The notes beneath the pieces were generated by a model. The model was given only the letters and a program-made list of their open reading frames with translations. It had not been told where the DNA came from and searched no databases. Source: Falciphora oryzae (taxonomy: Eukaryota > Ascomycota > Sordariomycetes > Magnaporthales > Magnaporthaceae). Taken from it: a stretch of DNA of 64,000 bases. Positions 10,512 through 21,313 of this stretch are shown one piece after another. The translations under genes were made by a program, and so were the position numbers. Every line of letters starts with the position of its first letter. Positions within the stretch are counted from its first letter, which is position 1. Location: positions 332,557 to 396,556 of the forward strand of contig JNVV01000012.1 in assembly GCA_000733355.1 (NCBI GenBank). The letters run 5' to 3'.

Positions 10512-11634
10512 GCAGCCCGTGATGTGGAATGAGGGGGTCGATGAGGAATGGGACGTGATGCGAGTGGGAGGAACAGAATTTGGGTGTTAACTGGCGAGAT
10601 TACCAGTCGCCAGGCAACGTTTTGCTCATGCTCAGCCAGCCGGGAATGGCTGGGCGTCTACCTAGATAGATAGATAGGTAGTCCTCGCGCGACAGAATCA
10701 GTCACAGTACTTGATCGAGGAGTCCTGCTCGATGATGGCCTTGTCCCTGAGAACGCATATAAACAAAACTCTTTAGACAGGCTGTGACGTGACATGCTCT
10801 GGTGCTGAAAACAGGGAATGGTAATGTCGCTACTGTTCTAGGTCGTCAACGTACAAAATACACGAGTGCCAACGAGAAAATCGGTGATTTGGGCAATTAT
10901 CTTTTAATTGTTCGTTTAATGCCTCCATCGATCTCGTCCTCCTTCCAGATCTCGATATATGCATAATGCTATTTACACATGGTCCCGAGGCTACCACGCC
11001 GCAGCAAGACACAATCTTGAGCAGTGGGAATCTAGTAGCGAAAAGGGAGAACAAAGGCCAGCACACCGGCAACAGAGGTGGCGGCAAGCTCAAGGAAGGG
11101 TGGTCCTTGCAGGCGGAGGGTGTGATGGTGATCGGCGCGTGTGATACGCCCAACCAAAAAAAGAGAGAAGAAAGTCGTTTCGTAGCTCGTCCCGTCGTCC
11201 GGCTCCGCCTCATTGTCGCGGCAATCAACAAAAAGTAAAGTAATAGTACAATATGAGGCAACACACGCCCCTAGAAAGGGACGCCGATGACACATGGGAT
11301 GGGTCTGGTCGACGGGGAGGGGTTCGAGGGTTCGAGGTATGGAGGACAAGGGAAAATATGACAAAGCAAAGACCGGCAAAACCTTGCTGGTTCATGAGGG
11401 CTGGAAATCCCGACCGAGTAGCAAAAAGACGCCACGTTTTTCTGCTGTCGCTGCTGTGCCCCGATACGCCGACGCATGATGCGATGATGAGAGTGGAAGA
11501 AAAGAGAAGGGGAGGACGAGGGGCCTTGACTTGCTTGCAAGTCCCTCTGGAGGTTTGTTTGGGTTTTTTTTTATGCGATAATGCCCTTGCGTTAGCTGCC
11601 GACTCGGAGGACGTGAGGAGCTTGTGATTGCTCA
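10512..11634. other. Convergent intergenic region, no gene seen
   Basis: About 1.1 kb between the 3' ends of the Ski8-like and RGG-protein genes. There is a short GATA repeat near 10668-10680. ORFs are short and unconserved. A possible lone terminal exon on the minus strand near 10699-10744 was considered and rejected. Confidence 0.5.
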
Positions 11635-13316
11635 CTACGCATCGTCACTCCGGCGCTGCTGCTGTCCGCGGAAAGAGCCGTCGCCTCCACGATCGCCGCC
11701 TCGGCCGCGACCACCACGACCACGTCCGCGACCCTCGCCACGGAAGTTCCCGCGGCCACGGTAGTTACCCCGGCCGCGCCATCCTCCCTCTCCGCGGCCG
11801 CGGTTGCGTCCCTGCACTGACTGGAAGCCGTCGTTGGCATCAGCGGGAGCAGCAGGGGCCTGGGAAGGGAAACAGAAGCGGCTTGTCAGTGACAGGTTTC
11901 TAAATACAGGATCGGGGTAGCACAGAAACGGGGATTATAAGGGCCACAGGAAATACTCACATCTGCGGCGTTCTCAGTGGCGTCATCAGCCCACGATTGG
12001 GTGTTACCCGGGCCGGCAGGGGTAGCGTTCGGTCCCGTCTCCGTCTCGGCCGGGTTCGGGGGAACCTCAACCCACTCCTGCGACGCGGACATGCTGGCGT
12101 TGCCAGCATCCCACTGAGAGGCCTCGGCGCTAGCGTTGGCCGCCTCGTCGGCGACCTCGGCGTTCGCGGGCACTGTGTGGGCAGCCTCCTCGGTGTGGTT
12201 GCCGTTGGTGAGGGCGACATCGGTACCGGCATCGATCTCGGTCAGGCCGGCGTTAGCGACAGTGGGGTCGGTACCGAGTTCAGCCTTGCTCTCAACGGCG
12301 GGCTCCTCGCCAGCAGGGAAAAGCGGGACTGCGTGCGCGATGGCCGCGTCCTTTACTTGGGCGACTAAATAAAGGACCGGCGTTAGCTCGGACTCAGCAA
12401 CGGAATTTTTTGGTGGGCGGAAAGGCGTGACGCACAAGTTGTCTGGAGCTCCTCTCCCGTGACGCTCTTGGTCTGCTCGTCAGAGCCGTGGACCAGTTTA
12501 AGCATGGTCGCAACGCCCTCCTCGTCGCCAGAGTAGACCTGCAGGAGGACACCCTCGAGAGCACGGTTCTCGTCGAGCTCGCTACTATGCTCCTCGCCGC
12601 GCCGTGCGGCCGCGAGGCGGAGGAACTGAGAGAGGACCAGCAGGCTGCTGTGCAGCAGCTTCTTGGACTCAGTCTCGGCCGCGCTCTTAATCTCGGCCAC
12701 AGCCGCGCTCTTGTCCTTCTCGTGCTGCTGCGTCAGGGTCTTCTCCACCTCCGACTTGATCTCGGCGGCACGCGTGCGGTACTCCAGGTCGACCTTCTTG
12801 TACTGAGCCAGCTGCTCCTCATACTGGGCCAGCTGGGTCAGAAGGCGCGGCTTGTTGAGGATGGAGGCCCGCTGGTCGGCGTTGATGATTTTTAGATGGA
12901 CGAGCTCGTCCAGGGACTTGTCCTTGTTTTCGGACACTAGGGCGTCGGTCTTGGAGATGTTTTGCTGAGAAGGAAAGAAAACATTAGCAACAAGGTGCGG
13001 GGGAGTGGCGGGGAAGGAAAAGAGAGGTGTTGCTTACAATCTTTTTGTTGACGTTGCGGATGTTCCTATTTTCACTGTCAGCTGGGGCTGCGACAGATGC
13101 GAGCCAGGACTGACGACGGACTCACTTTTGCAGGTCCCTGATGTAGGGGCTCTCGCCGTCTTCCTGAGCGGCATCGCCAGCAACCGAGCTGGGCTTTTCG
13201 GCCGGGGTGGAGGCGGGCGCGGGGGACTCGGCGCGCGAGGCGGCCTTAGCCTTCTTCTTCTTAGCCGACTTGGACTCGGCCGGAGCAGGGGGGTTCTGGA
13301 CGGCGGGCGCGGCCAT
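11635..13316 (-). CDS. YAG7/caprin-like RNA-associated protein with C-terminal RGG box
   Basis: Exons are 13316-13126, 13065-13038 (28 nt), 12964-12436, 12364-11961 and 11859-11635, giving 458 residues. The N-terminus is Ala/Pro/Lys-rich (AESKSAKKKKAKAAS), followed by an alpha-helical, coiled-coil-prone central region (SYIRDLQK-type start, then LLTQLAQYEEQLAQYKKVD and EKTLTQQHEKDKSAA). The acidic linker is rich in Ala, Asn and Glu. The last 60 residues are an RGG/RG box (RGRGNYRGRGNFRGEG, GRGRGGRGRGGDRGG), a class that binds RNA and is often arginine-methylated. The whole architecture resembles the fungal YAG7 proteins, which share a caprin-like dimerisation region; that family name is from recall of architecture, not a search. 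The start at 13316 (MAAPAVQNPP) is preferred to an in-frame upstream ATG at 13403, whose extension looks like UTR. Confidence 0.82.
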
Positions 13317-14799
13317 TGTGGAGGTGGGGGATAGGAGAGGCAAAGAGAGGAAGATCGGAGAGGGCAAGGAGGGACGCGGGCTGCTTCGATGCGCGGGCAA
13401 CAAGATTCGTGGCTGTTTTCCTGGCTTCGCAAGGCACGCGGGCGAAAGTGGCTGCGGGTCACAGAGGTTCGAGAGACTGGTTTTCTCGCAGAATACAGAC
13501 GAGAGGAGGCGAGAATTTCAGTTGAAATGTGCTGATCGGAGGGTTTGTTTGGGGAGGAGGGACACTGAGAAACAAGTTTTTTTTTTTTTTTTTTTTTACG
13601 AGATTTTTTTCTTCTGGTTGGATGTTGTTGAATACTTCGAGGTGCGACTTGCTGTCAAAATTTTTAGCTACCATCAACACACCACCATAGAGCTCGAGCT
13701 GCCCTCCCTCCTTCGTCCCTGCCCCATCGGGCTCTACCCGTACCCCCCTGCACGGCCCAAGGCCCACATTTCAGCCGCGAAAGACACACAGACCCCTCCC
13801 CTCTCTGCGGGACATTGGCCAGACCTCTGCTCTAACATTTCATCAGTTTATATCCTGGTCTCTCCTTTCGGAACAGCTCCATTTGTTCTATTACTTGTAT
13901 GCAGACGGGCGTTGCTCCGACTCCTCATTTCATCCTCAGTGCCTTATCTATGGGTGCTATTCGCAGGGTTGAAACCTATTTGTCGGGCACGGCCTCACGG
14001 GGAAACTTATGCTTTTGTAGCCTGGAGCCTTGGGAAACAAAACAATGGTTTGTATGTAGTCGCTGCGACGACATTCAACCGATTCCTTGCCCTGTTCGCG
14101 GCCCAACCCCACAGCACCCATGCAAAAAGGAATCGTGGAGAAGCTTGAAGAAACCTGCAGGTAACGGCATCGAGATGCACCTCGGACCCCAAAAGTTCGG
14201 TTGCAGGTTAGGCTCGTTTGCGCATCGCAGCCCCGTCCATCGCATCTTTACAGGCAGTCACTTTTGCCTGCGGTCCTACGACACACCGCCAGCCCTTCAT
14301 ATTTTGGGCATCTGAATGCGGCCCTGGCATTACTGATCCGGCGGATAAAAAAAAAAAAAAAAAAACGCCTGAGCCCATCCTATTGCAGGTGCCGTCTGCA
14401 TCGCCCAGGGTCAAGGCACGGACCCGCCGAGACACCGTAGCCCCCTGCAAATGCGGACTGTCGGCTTTGACGGACAGCGCAGAGCCCTGCGATGTCGCAT
14501 AAACGCGTGTAGGTTCACACGCAAGGCGCTATCACCATTTCGTGGAAGTGTCCTCTACCTCCGGTTCACGCAAACTGTCCTCCATTCCCAGTTCGCGCAT
14601 GCCGCCTTGGCATCTCTACCACGCGATCCTGCCAGACCTGACCGGCTGTCATTTCGCCCAACTGTGCTTGCTGCCTCGGCGCTTCAATGGAGGTGGTACA
14701 GACTTGGGGATGGCCAGGGTGGCTTCTAGAACTTCAGGCGGTGGCGCACAGGCATGTAATATATGATGCGGTCGGTTCGTCTCATCGATGCTGTCTTGT
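13317..14799. other. Intergenic region with two homopolymer tracts
   Basis: The part next to 13317 is the promoter of the RGG-protein gene. There is a T(21) tract at 13577-13597 and an A(19) tract at 14347-14365. The long ORF 13207-14148 on the plus strand overlaps the real gene antisense and carries a polyphenylalanine run from the T tract; it is not credible. No other gene is seen. Confidence 0.5.
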
Positions 14800-15292
14800 T
14801 CACAGCTTGAACTTGGCAAGAGAGTCCTGGAATGTATCCGACGAGGTACATGTCAGCAAGGGGAAATCGCCCCAACAATCGCCCCCAAACCCGACCTATG
14901 GCCAGCAATCAACATACCGCAGTAACCTTCTTAACGCTCCGCGGCGTGATGCCTTTCTCGCCCGCCCTCTTGGACTCGATGACCGCCTCGTTCACGACAC
15001 TGTGATTTTTTTTGGTTTAGTTAATTCGTCATTCGGCCGAGAGGGCTGGCTCGAGTAGGGTGCGGTTGCAGGTGGGAAACACGTACGTTTGCAGGAATCG
15101 GATGTAGTCGACGAAAATCTGGGGGTTTGGTTGCGGGAGTTAGCTGGGCGGACCGAGTAGACGCGACGCGTCGCAAGCTGTCGGTCGCAAACGAACCGTG
15201 ACATCCGCATCCTTGCTAACATTGCAGTCGGACTCGGCCTTGATGATGCGCTTGACTGTCGCCCTGGGGTAGAGCTTCTGTCCCGGCGCCAT
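14800..15292 (-). CDS. CENP-W-like histone-fold kinetochore protein (78 residues, four exons)
   Basis: Exons are 15292-15197, 15118-15087, 14999-14918 and 14826-14800. The protein begins MAPGQKLYPRATVKRIIKA and continues with SKDADVTIFVDYIRFLQT, a histone-fold helix, then VVNEAVIESKRAGEKG and ITPRSVKKVTADSLAKFKL. This is the size and pattern of CENP-W, the small partner of CENP-T in the inner kinetochore. Splice sites are clean (GTTCGT, GTACGT and GTATGT donors; CCCCAG, TCACAG and TTCCAG acceptors). Exons of 27-96 nt make the gene easy to miss. The assignment rests on motif similarity; another small histone-fold protein (Dpb3/CENP-X type) is possible but less likely. It is divergent from prefoldin subunit 4. 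Confidence 0.82.
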
Positions 15293-15571
15293 CTTGTTTG
15301 TAGTTGCGGGCTGGCTAGTTCAACCGCTGGATTCGGAGAGCTGTCGCGTGGTTGGCGGAGTTTTGGATGGTGATGATGTGATGATGGGCCCGGCAGGTGC
15401 CGTTTGACCCCGCCATACAGTGCGTTCGGACAGTTTGTCTACGGTATGCACCCCCGCCGCCGTAAGAGAGCTTCCTGCGCGGCGGCACGTGCGACTGGCA
15501 CAGGCTCAATAGAGCATCTGCCCGAGAGGAATCGCATCGCTCGTTCAGCCGCGTGTGCTTCAAACCCCAAG
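15293..15571. promoter_or_regulatory. 279-bp shared divergent promoter (CENP-W-like / prefoldin 4)
   Basis: The two start codons face away from each other across 279 bases, so both promoters and 5' leaders must lie in this stretch. No TATA box stands out. Confidence 0.6.
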
Positions 15572-16257
15572 ATGCAGAGGCGTATGGTGAGTAAACAAGA
15601 AGTTGAACAAATGGAAAAAAAGAGCATAGCAGAAAAAAAATTATTGGGGCTTTTATGTAACTGACAAAAACCCCACCATCCCCTGCAGTTGAGCAAGGAG
15701 GACGAGGAGGCGGCCGGGGACGAGGTCGAGGTCCGGCGCGAGGACCAGGACAAGATCAACCGGTTCAGCCGCCTGCACCAGCGCGAGCTCACCATCGAGG
15801 AGGAGCTCAAGGCCAAGAACGTGAGGCCCCATCCATACAAACACCACAATAGAATTGCTGCATCACTGACCTGACACCATCTATCCATCCCCCCCTCATC
15901 CAGAAAGAAAAAGAGGAGCTCGACGACGTCAGCACCGAACTGGAGCTGGCCGACGAAGACGAGACTGTCCCGTGAGCTCCCCTGCCTCTAGTCCTCTCCC
16001 TTACCCGTGTCCCACCTTCCTCATATCCCTCCTATCCAACTCCCTCTTTGACACACAAAAACAGATACAAGGTCGGAGATGCCTTCTTCCACGTGTCCCT
16101 GTCCCAGGCCCAGGAGATGCTGGGCATCTCGGGCTCCAGGCTCGAGAACGCCATCGAGGAGCTCGAGGACTCGCTCGGCACCATCAAGGAGGAGATGACG
16201 CAGCTCAAGGTCGAGCTGTACGCCCGCTTCGGCAAGAGCATCCAGCTGGAGACCTAA
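15572..16257 (+). CDS. GIM3: Prefoldin subunit 4
   Basis: Beta-class subunit of the hexameric prefoldin (GimC) co-chaperone, which passes nascent actin and tubulin to the CCT chaperonin in the cytosol. Exons are 15572-15586, 15689-15820, 15904-15971 and 16065-16257, giving 135 residues, the usual length. The first exon codes only MQRRM. The N-terminal coiled coil runs through EVEVRREDQDKINRFSRL and IEEELKAKN; the beta hairpin region is YKVGDAFFHVSLSQAQEML; the C-terminal coiled coil is RLENAIEELEDSLGTIKEEM, ending GKSIQLET, close to the family's usual ending. Every exon join restores conserved sequence. Confidence 0.93.
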
Positions 16258-16810
16258 AAGGGGGGCGGTGCACAAAAGGTCGGGCCCGTTATGTGTACGA
16301 TTTATTACAACCAAGCTGGCTAGGGTAGCTAGGCATTGTATCAACGCTAAAGTGCGCCGTTCCTCTGCAATAAGATGCGGATGCTCCAAAGACTTGGCCA
16401 GATAATCACTATTGGCCCCATACCAGCCTTTCCCCCATCCTGCTATCCCCTAAATCTACCAAGAAGCCAGCCAATATCCGGAGCCATTACAGAGAAGAAG
16501 AAATAATATATGCATACGTTAGAATATCTCAAAGCCTCGCAAAGTCTGCTCCCTCTCATCTATCTTGAACTGTAATGTGCTCCCGTCTTTTCTGATTAAC
16601 TCCGGATATAGGGCCCCAACAACTTTTGCTCAGTGCACCAGGGAGGCGTGCTATCCTCTATCCATAGGTATGATGCATGTCTGCCTTCCCACATTATCGG
16701 CATTCCAAGCAGTATTACAAAAATGAGTCAAACAATAACTAACCACATGTAAACTCTTCATGATTGATGTTCGTCTGAGAGACTAGTCTTTGGTGCGCTT
16801 CGCTTCCCGC
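16258..16810. other. Convergent intergenic region, no gene seen
   Basis: About 550 A/T-richer bases holding the two 3' ends. Nothing coding or repeated is evident. Confidence 0.5.
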
Positions 16811-19800
16811 TCACTCCTCACGTGAAGTAGAGAGATCCAGCTGTGTGCTCGAACGGTCCTTGAGGGTGCGTTTTTGATTCTGGGGCAGATCAGACTCGGT
16901 AGCGGACTGTGTCTTTTTGACAACGGTGCCAGAGCTCATATGGGAGGCAGCATCGTCGTTGCGGACGGCGTTGAGGGATAGCATGCCCGGCGGCCCGTTC
17001 CAACAGGCCGGGCGGGCGCCCTCCTCGCGGGGTGACATCCGACTCACCGGCGTCAAGAAGTGGTCGCTATTTGCCGTGCTCGACCCTGCCGTTATCGTGC
17101 TGGTGTCTGGGTGTGGTTGCAGACGGCTGGTCGACGGTGTTAGTGGTGTCTTGGCCTCTGCCGCCGTCGAGGATTCTTCTCCGTTGTTGCTGGCGTTTGA
17201 GACTCTCCCGACTCCGTCTGGTGTGGATGTAGCCTGGGCAGTGGCTGGGGTTTTGATGCACTCGTCGCTGCGACCATCCGCTAACGGCTGAGGGCTGCGA
17301 CGTGCGCTGCTCTTGAGTGACACGATATCCTGCTCGAGAGCCTGCATTTCCCTGAAAGCGCCTTCGTTTGGCTGGATCTGCAGCTCCGGGTATTCGAGGT
17401 TGGCACCGTCGGGGCTGTGGCTGTGGCTGTGGTAGGGGCTTGTGCTGGCCCTTTTTCTGGTGGCCCAAGACGAAGACCTGCTGGGGAGCATTTTGCCGAC
17501 GCTGACCTTCAAGAGCCTTCCAAGCCTGCCCGAGACTATCCGTGCACCGAGGGACGTCCTTCTGGAAGAGGCTGGGCTGTCTTTGTCCGTGACCCATCCG
17601 GCATCCTCGTCGCCGGCTCCAGGTGTCTTCGCTGCAAAATCCCTAGAGACGACGTCGCACTCGGGGCCGGCAGGGCCGTTCCTTTCTGCCCTTGTGTGAG
17701 ATGGGAACCTCGCCCAGGACCTGGGGATCTCGGAGGCCTTCACCGTTGACAGCATTTTAACCTGTCTCGAAGCATATGCTTCTCCAGAGTGCTGGCCGGG
17801 GCTGCCGTCCGGGACGATGCTCGACCGGCCAAGGTCGGTTGGGAGACCGCTCTCGTATCTCTTCCCGGAGACCACACTGCGTGCTGGTGAGGCTTGGTCA
17901 TGGTCGCAGGCGCTTGACTGGCTAAGGCCGGCATAGCGGGCGCTCAGCCTATTTCCGTCCGGAGTGTGAGCATTCAGATGGTCTTTTGTCCCCGAATTGC
18001 TGTTTGCAATGCTGCGGTGACCACCACTAACGCGTGCCAAGGAGAGGCGTTCATCGGCCTCTGCCTGAATCGCACGACGCCACACGGCCTCGGCGCTTTC
18101 TCTCTGACATTTCGACGGCGGCATGTCTGACGTGCCAAGGTGAGCAGACAGGGAGCCCCGACTCGCCCCCGAGCCACGGATGCTCCTCATGCTCGAGTAT
18201 TTGCTGCTCTCGGGCGCGCTCGGATATGCGGTCTCACCGTCTGTGCAGGTCACCTTGGAGTCCAGTTTTGCCTTGCGGGGAACCGTGAGATGTAGACGCG
18301 CGAAGAGTGACGGCTTTTCAGATGGTGATTGTAGTCCTTTCCCCTCCTGCTGCGGTTGGTACTCATCTCTGAAATCCTCTTTGAAGCGACTTACGGAGTG
18401 CAGATTTGGCTTGCGCCGCGACTTCGACTCTGCGAACCGCATCGGGATTGTGAGAAGCTCCTGTTCCCGGCGATGAAAGCTGGAAGCCTCGGAGTCCGAG
18501 GCAAAAGCAGAGAGCGAGTCGGTGGGAGTCCTCGGAGGGCCAGGCAGAGGGAGTCTCGAAGTTGGCGAGCTACTCCGCTGACGTTCGCGGGGGCTGCTGT
18601 TCCCCTCATTGTGCGGACTGTGGCTATCTGCAACTGTAGTGTTCGCCCCTGCGAGTGTTAGTTGGGAGGGGAGCGAAAAATCAAGATACCTGCTGAACTT
18701 ACTCTCGATCTCGGATTGAACAGTGTGAGCCGTGAGCCCCGGACCTTTTGAGACCGTAGCGACACCCAAGTTGGTAGCGGACGCTGAGGGCAGATGCTTC
18801 CCCGATGACGGTAGACTGGACAACGGATTTCGCTTGCGTGGATTATTTAAGCAGGGAGATTCGGCATCATGGCCAGTACTTTCCTCTGAAAGTTGCCGTA
18901 CCAGCGATCCTGTGGTCTCTCCGATGGAGGTTGCGGTATCGGCATCTTCGAGAACGCCGCCCCGTAAGTGTGTGACATACCCAACCGAGCTGCCTGGGCG
19001 ATCTGGTTTGTTGTGGCTCTCTTTATGTGTTTGTGGGCTCCGAGGTGCGGATCCGACTTCTTTCTGGGCTGCACCGGCCGGGGGTGACGGATTTGCGGCC
19101 GTGAAAACATGTGCTTTTTGTGCTTTGAGGTCAAGGCTGGGACAAGACGATCGTGACTTGGGCATGTCAGCAGCACTGGGTCCATCGACATCTGCCCTTG
19201 TGCTAGAACCGCAGTCGGAACTCGCCCGCAGAGCCGAGTAAAGGTCCTGGCTGCGCAGCCAGGTCCTCATTGGGGACTGGTCACAATCCTCGTTGTCTGA
19301 CGAATCGCCATTGGATGCGGGGGATCCAGAACGAGATCTATAAAGACCCTGTACCGTGTGCGGCCGGGGGCCCAGGAAATTGATGGGACTCGGCTCGACC
19401 TGCCTGCTCTTGCTGTCGTCACAGCTTTTCCTGTTGATTTCCCTGGGTGAAAACCCTCCACTGACGACCACAGCGGCGACGGCCTGCCTTTCTCGGCCCG
19501 TGGCTGACGTAACTTGCTTCTCTGAATCGCTTGAGCTTGTTGCTAGCGCTAGAAGAGAACCAAGAGACGAGCCCGTCATGCTTGGGAGACTAAGAGGCGT
19601 GGTTGGCGAGATCGAGGACAGCTGGGGCATCGAGTTTCTTTTATCACGCAGGGCACCTTGAGAGGCAGACCGGGGAACCTTGGCGTCGTTGCCAGGACTC
19701 AGGTGACCAGGGCAGCTGGCCCTCCAGGCATCCGCGCGATTGCCGCCAGGCGTGGCAGGGCGCACGTTTTCTTTGCGGTTGGGCGATCTACCTGACGGGA

Positions 19801-20476
19801 CGTCCTCGACGGCCTGGACGACACTGAACTCGATCTTGTCTCGAGGTCCACCGCCCGGGAGCCGGTCGGCATGCGATGGTGTGGCCGGAAGCTTGGCACA
19901 CGCCGAGGGGCCATCGCTGGCTGCGGTTTGGGATGCATCCTCGCCGTCATTAGTCTCGAGCTCCTCCTGAATCCTCTTGCGCATCAGGCGCTTGAGCTCG
20001 GCGCGCCTGGCGAGCTCCTCGGTGCTGCTGCCGACAGTCGTTGCAGACTGCCGGCGGAGCGAGTCGTCTTGAGAGCCCTGGTTGCGGAGCCGGGTGCGGA
20101 CGAAGTCGAGGGTGCTGGATGCCCTGCTCTTTTTGGTCTTCTTGGTTTGGGGCGACTCGCCGCCGCCGTCAGAGTCGTCGATCACCAGCTGGCTGATATC
20201 CACTGGCTCGGTGGGAGCTCCAGGGATCGGGGCGGGGCGCAAGGGCGATCTTGGCTGGCTCGTCGTGTTGGGCTCGGCGTCATTCCTCATGGACTCCGGC
20301 CGGGATGGAGGAGAGGGGTGTGTCGCCGGTGGCGGCGTAGAGGGCGCGTCGCCAGAAGTCTCGGCATTGGGCCTAGATGGCACAGGCTCTGTGGTTTCCT
20401 TGCTTGGCTCACGGCGGAGGCAGCAGCAGAACATGTCCATCATGTGACGTCTTGAAAAGGGTGTCTGGGGAGGCAA
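16811..20476 (-). CDS. Large Ser/Pro-rich, probably disordered hypothetical protein with an N-terminal Cys cluster
   Basis: A single uninterrupted frame of 1,221 codons. I recognise no enzymatic domain. The composition is dominated by Ser, Pro, Arg, Thr and Gly with many RS, SP and SS pairs (for example SRTLGAR-like and SSDSEKQ patches), typical of intrinsically disordered fungal proteins. Near the start is MMDMFCCCLRREPSKE: three adjacent cysteines followed by basic residues, a pattern seen in S-acylated membrane-anchored proteins. Two starts are possible: 20476 (MPPQTPFSRRHMM) or 20443 (MMDMFCCC); the second would place the cysteines at the very N-terminus and is attractive. Reality is supported by length and sustained codon-like composition, not homology. 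An upstream exon cannot be excluded. Confidence 0.7.
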   Translation of the reverse strand: MPPQTPFSRRHMMDMFCCCLRREPSKETTEPVPSRPNAETSGDAPSTPPPATHPSPPSRPESMRNDAEPNTTSQPRSPLRPAPIPGAPTEPVDISQLVIDDSDGGGESPQTKKTKKSRASSTLDFVRTRLRNQGSQDDSLRRQSATTVGSSTEELARRAELKRLMRKRIQEELETNDGEDASQTAASDGPSACAKLPATPSHADRLPGGGPRDKIEFSVVQAVEDVPSGRSPNRKENVRPATPGGNRADAWRASCPGHLSPGNDAKVPRSASQGALRDKRNSMPQLSSISPTTPLSLPSMTGSSLGSLLALATSSSDSEKQVTSATGRERQAVAAVVVSGGFSPREINRKSCDDSKSRQVEPSPINFLGPRPHTVQGLYRSRSGSPASNGDSSDNEDCDQSPMRTWLRSQDLYSALRASSDCGSSTRADVDGPSAADMPKSRSSCPSLDLKAQKAHVFTAANPSPPAGAAQKEVGSAPRSPQTHKESHNKPDRPGSSVGYVTHLRGGVLEDADTATSIGETTGSLVRQLSEESTGHDAESPCLNNPRKRNPLSSLPSSGKHLPSASATNLGVATVSKGPGLTAHTVQSEIESKFSRYLDFSLPSQLTLAGANTTVADSHSPHNEGNSSPRERQRSSSPTSRLPLPGPPRTPTDSLSAFASDSEASSFHRREQELLTIPMRFAESKSRRKPNLHSVSRFKEDFRDEYQPQQEGKGLQSPSEKPSLFARLHLTVPRKAKLDSKVTCTDGETAYPSAPESSKYSSMRSIRGSGASRGSLSAHLGTSDMPPSKCQRESAEAVWRRAIQAEADERLSLARVSGGHRSIANSNSGTKDHLNAHTPDGNRLSARYAGLSQSSACDHDQASPARSVVSGKRYESGLPTDLGRSSIVPDGSPGQHSGEAYASRQVKMLSTVKASEIPRSWARFPSHTRAERNGPAGPECDVVSRDFAAKTPGAGDEDAGWVTDKDSPASSRRTSLGARIVSGRLGRLLKVSVGKMLPSRSSSWATRKRASTSPYHSHSHSPDGANLEYPELQIQPNEGAFREMQALEQDIVSLKSSARRSPQPLADGRSDECIKTPATAQATSTPDGVGRVSNASNNGEESSTAAEAKTPLTPSTSRLQPHPDTSTITAGSSTANSDHFLTPVSRMSPREEGARPACWNGPPGMLSLNAVRNDDAASHMSSGTVVKKTQSATESDLPQNQKRTLKDRSSTQLDLSTSREE

Positions 20477-20787
20477 CGTGAGAGTTTATCAAGGAGTAAG
20501 CGTATTTGTTGGATCCGAGCCTGCAGATCATAACAGACCATAGATCATGCTCGACAGTACCTCAACAGAGCAGATGAATTGAAACAACACCCCGTCCTCG
20601 AAGGCGGAGTCCAGAAGCAATTGTCCGCTGTGATCGAAAACAATGGCTGGTTCGGCAGAGGAGAGTTTGTATTGACGGACGGAGGCTGGGGCCAGCCTGG
20701 AGCGGAAAGCAAGCAGTCCAAGGCAATCGAGGCACTCTATGAGGTCGCAACTGCCTGCCCGTGTCCCGGCGGAACATCAATTGGATG
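20477..20787. other. Short intergenic region
   Basis: About 310 bases upstream of the disordered-protein gene; presumably its promoter. No other feature is seen. Confidence 0.4.
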
Positions 20788-21222
20788 CTATTTCCCTCGC
20801 CAGGCCCTCATGGCTGCTTCCGTCGGCCATTTGGTCGATTGGCGCCTTCCGTTTGAGGATACTTGGTCCGCTAAACGAATCGCGGCAGCGCCCTGGAGTT
20901 CCTGGGCATACTTGCGCCTAGCCGCCTGAATGCTTGCGACATTGCTCGAGACCAGAACGTTCTCCTTTGCAGCTGCACCTTCCTGGGACAGCAGCGGCTT
21001 GTGCGTCGTCGGGCTCATCTCGGCCAGGCGGACGGTGGTCCATGATCGAGACCCTTGACGAAAAGCTGACTGACAGCATAGAGCACGACAATAGGCATTG
21101 ATCAATCGTTCTGGGTTTATGATACTTACAAGATGGAAGGGTATAAACTGCTTTTCGTACAGACACTCAAAGCCCACCTTGACGCCGATAACGGACAGAA
21201 GCTCCAGACTTTCGTCATCCAT
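20788..21222 (-). CDS. Small protein of unknown function
   Basis: Proposed exons are 21222-21130 and 21069-20788 (124 residues), joined over a 60-nt intron with a strong GTAAGT donor; the intron is itself in frame and stop-free, so an unspliced 144-residue form is also possible. The N-terminus MDDESLELLSVIGVKVGFE with EKQFIPFH has a faint likeness to the start of the PIG-H (GPI-GlcNAc transferase) domain, but the rest (SIQAARRKYAQELQGAAAIR) does not fit that family. It may be a diverged gene, a decayed one or a lineage-specific protein. It lies 91 bases downstream of the Zn2Cys6 gene on the same strand. Confidence 0.45.
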   Translation of the reverse strand: MDDESLELLSVIGVKVGFECLYEKQFIPFHLVSIINPERLINAYCRALCCQSAFRQGSRSWTTVRLAEMSPTTHKPLLSQEGAAAKENVLVSSNVASIQAARRKYAQELQGAAAIRLADQVSSNGRRQSTKWPTEAAMRAWRGK

Positions 21223-21313
21223 TTTTCCCACCTTTTTTTTTTCTTGGCCGGAAAACACATGATACAGTAAGGTTGAATGGAGTGCATGGACTTGACGCAC
21301 AAACGGACATTTA

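Noticed and set aside
10699..10755. Possible terminal exon on the minus strand encoding DKAIIEQDSSIKYCD before a stop, with a CTCAG acceptor
   Set aside because: No credible upstream exon was found in the next kilobase, and the peptide is not recognised.
13207..14148. 313-codon plus-strand frame
   Set aside because: It overlaps the start of the RGG-protein gene antisense and includes polyphenylalanine from a T tract; no family likeness.
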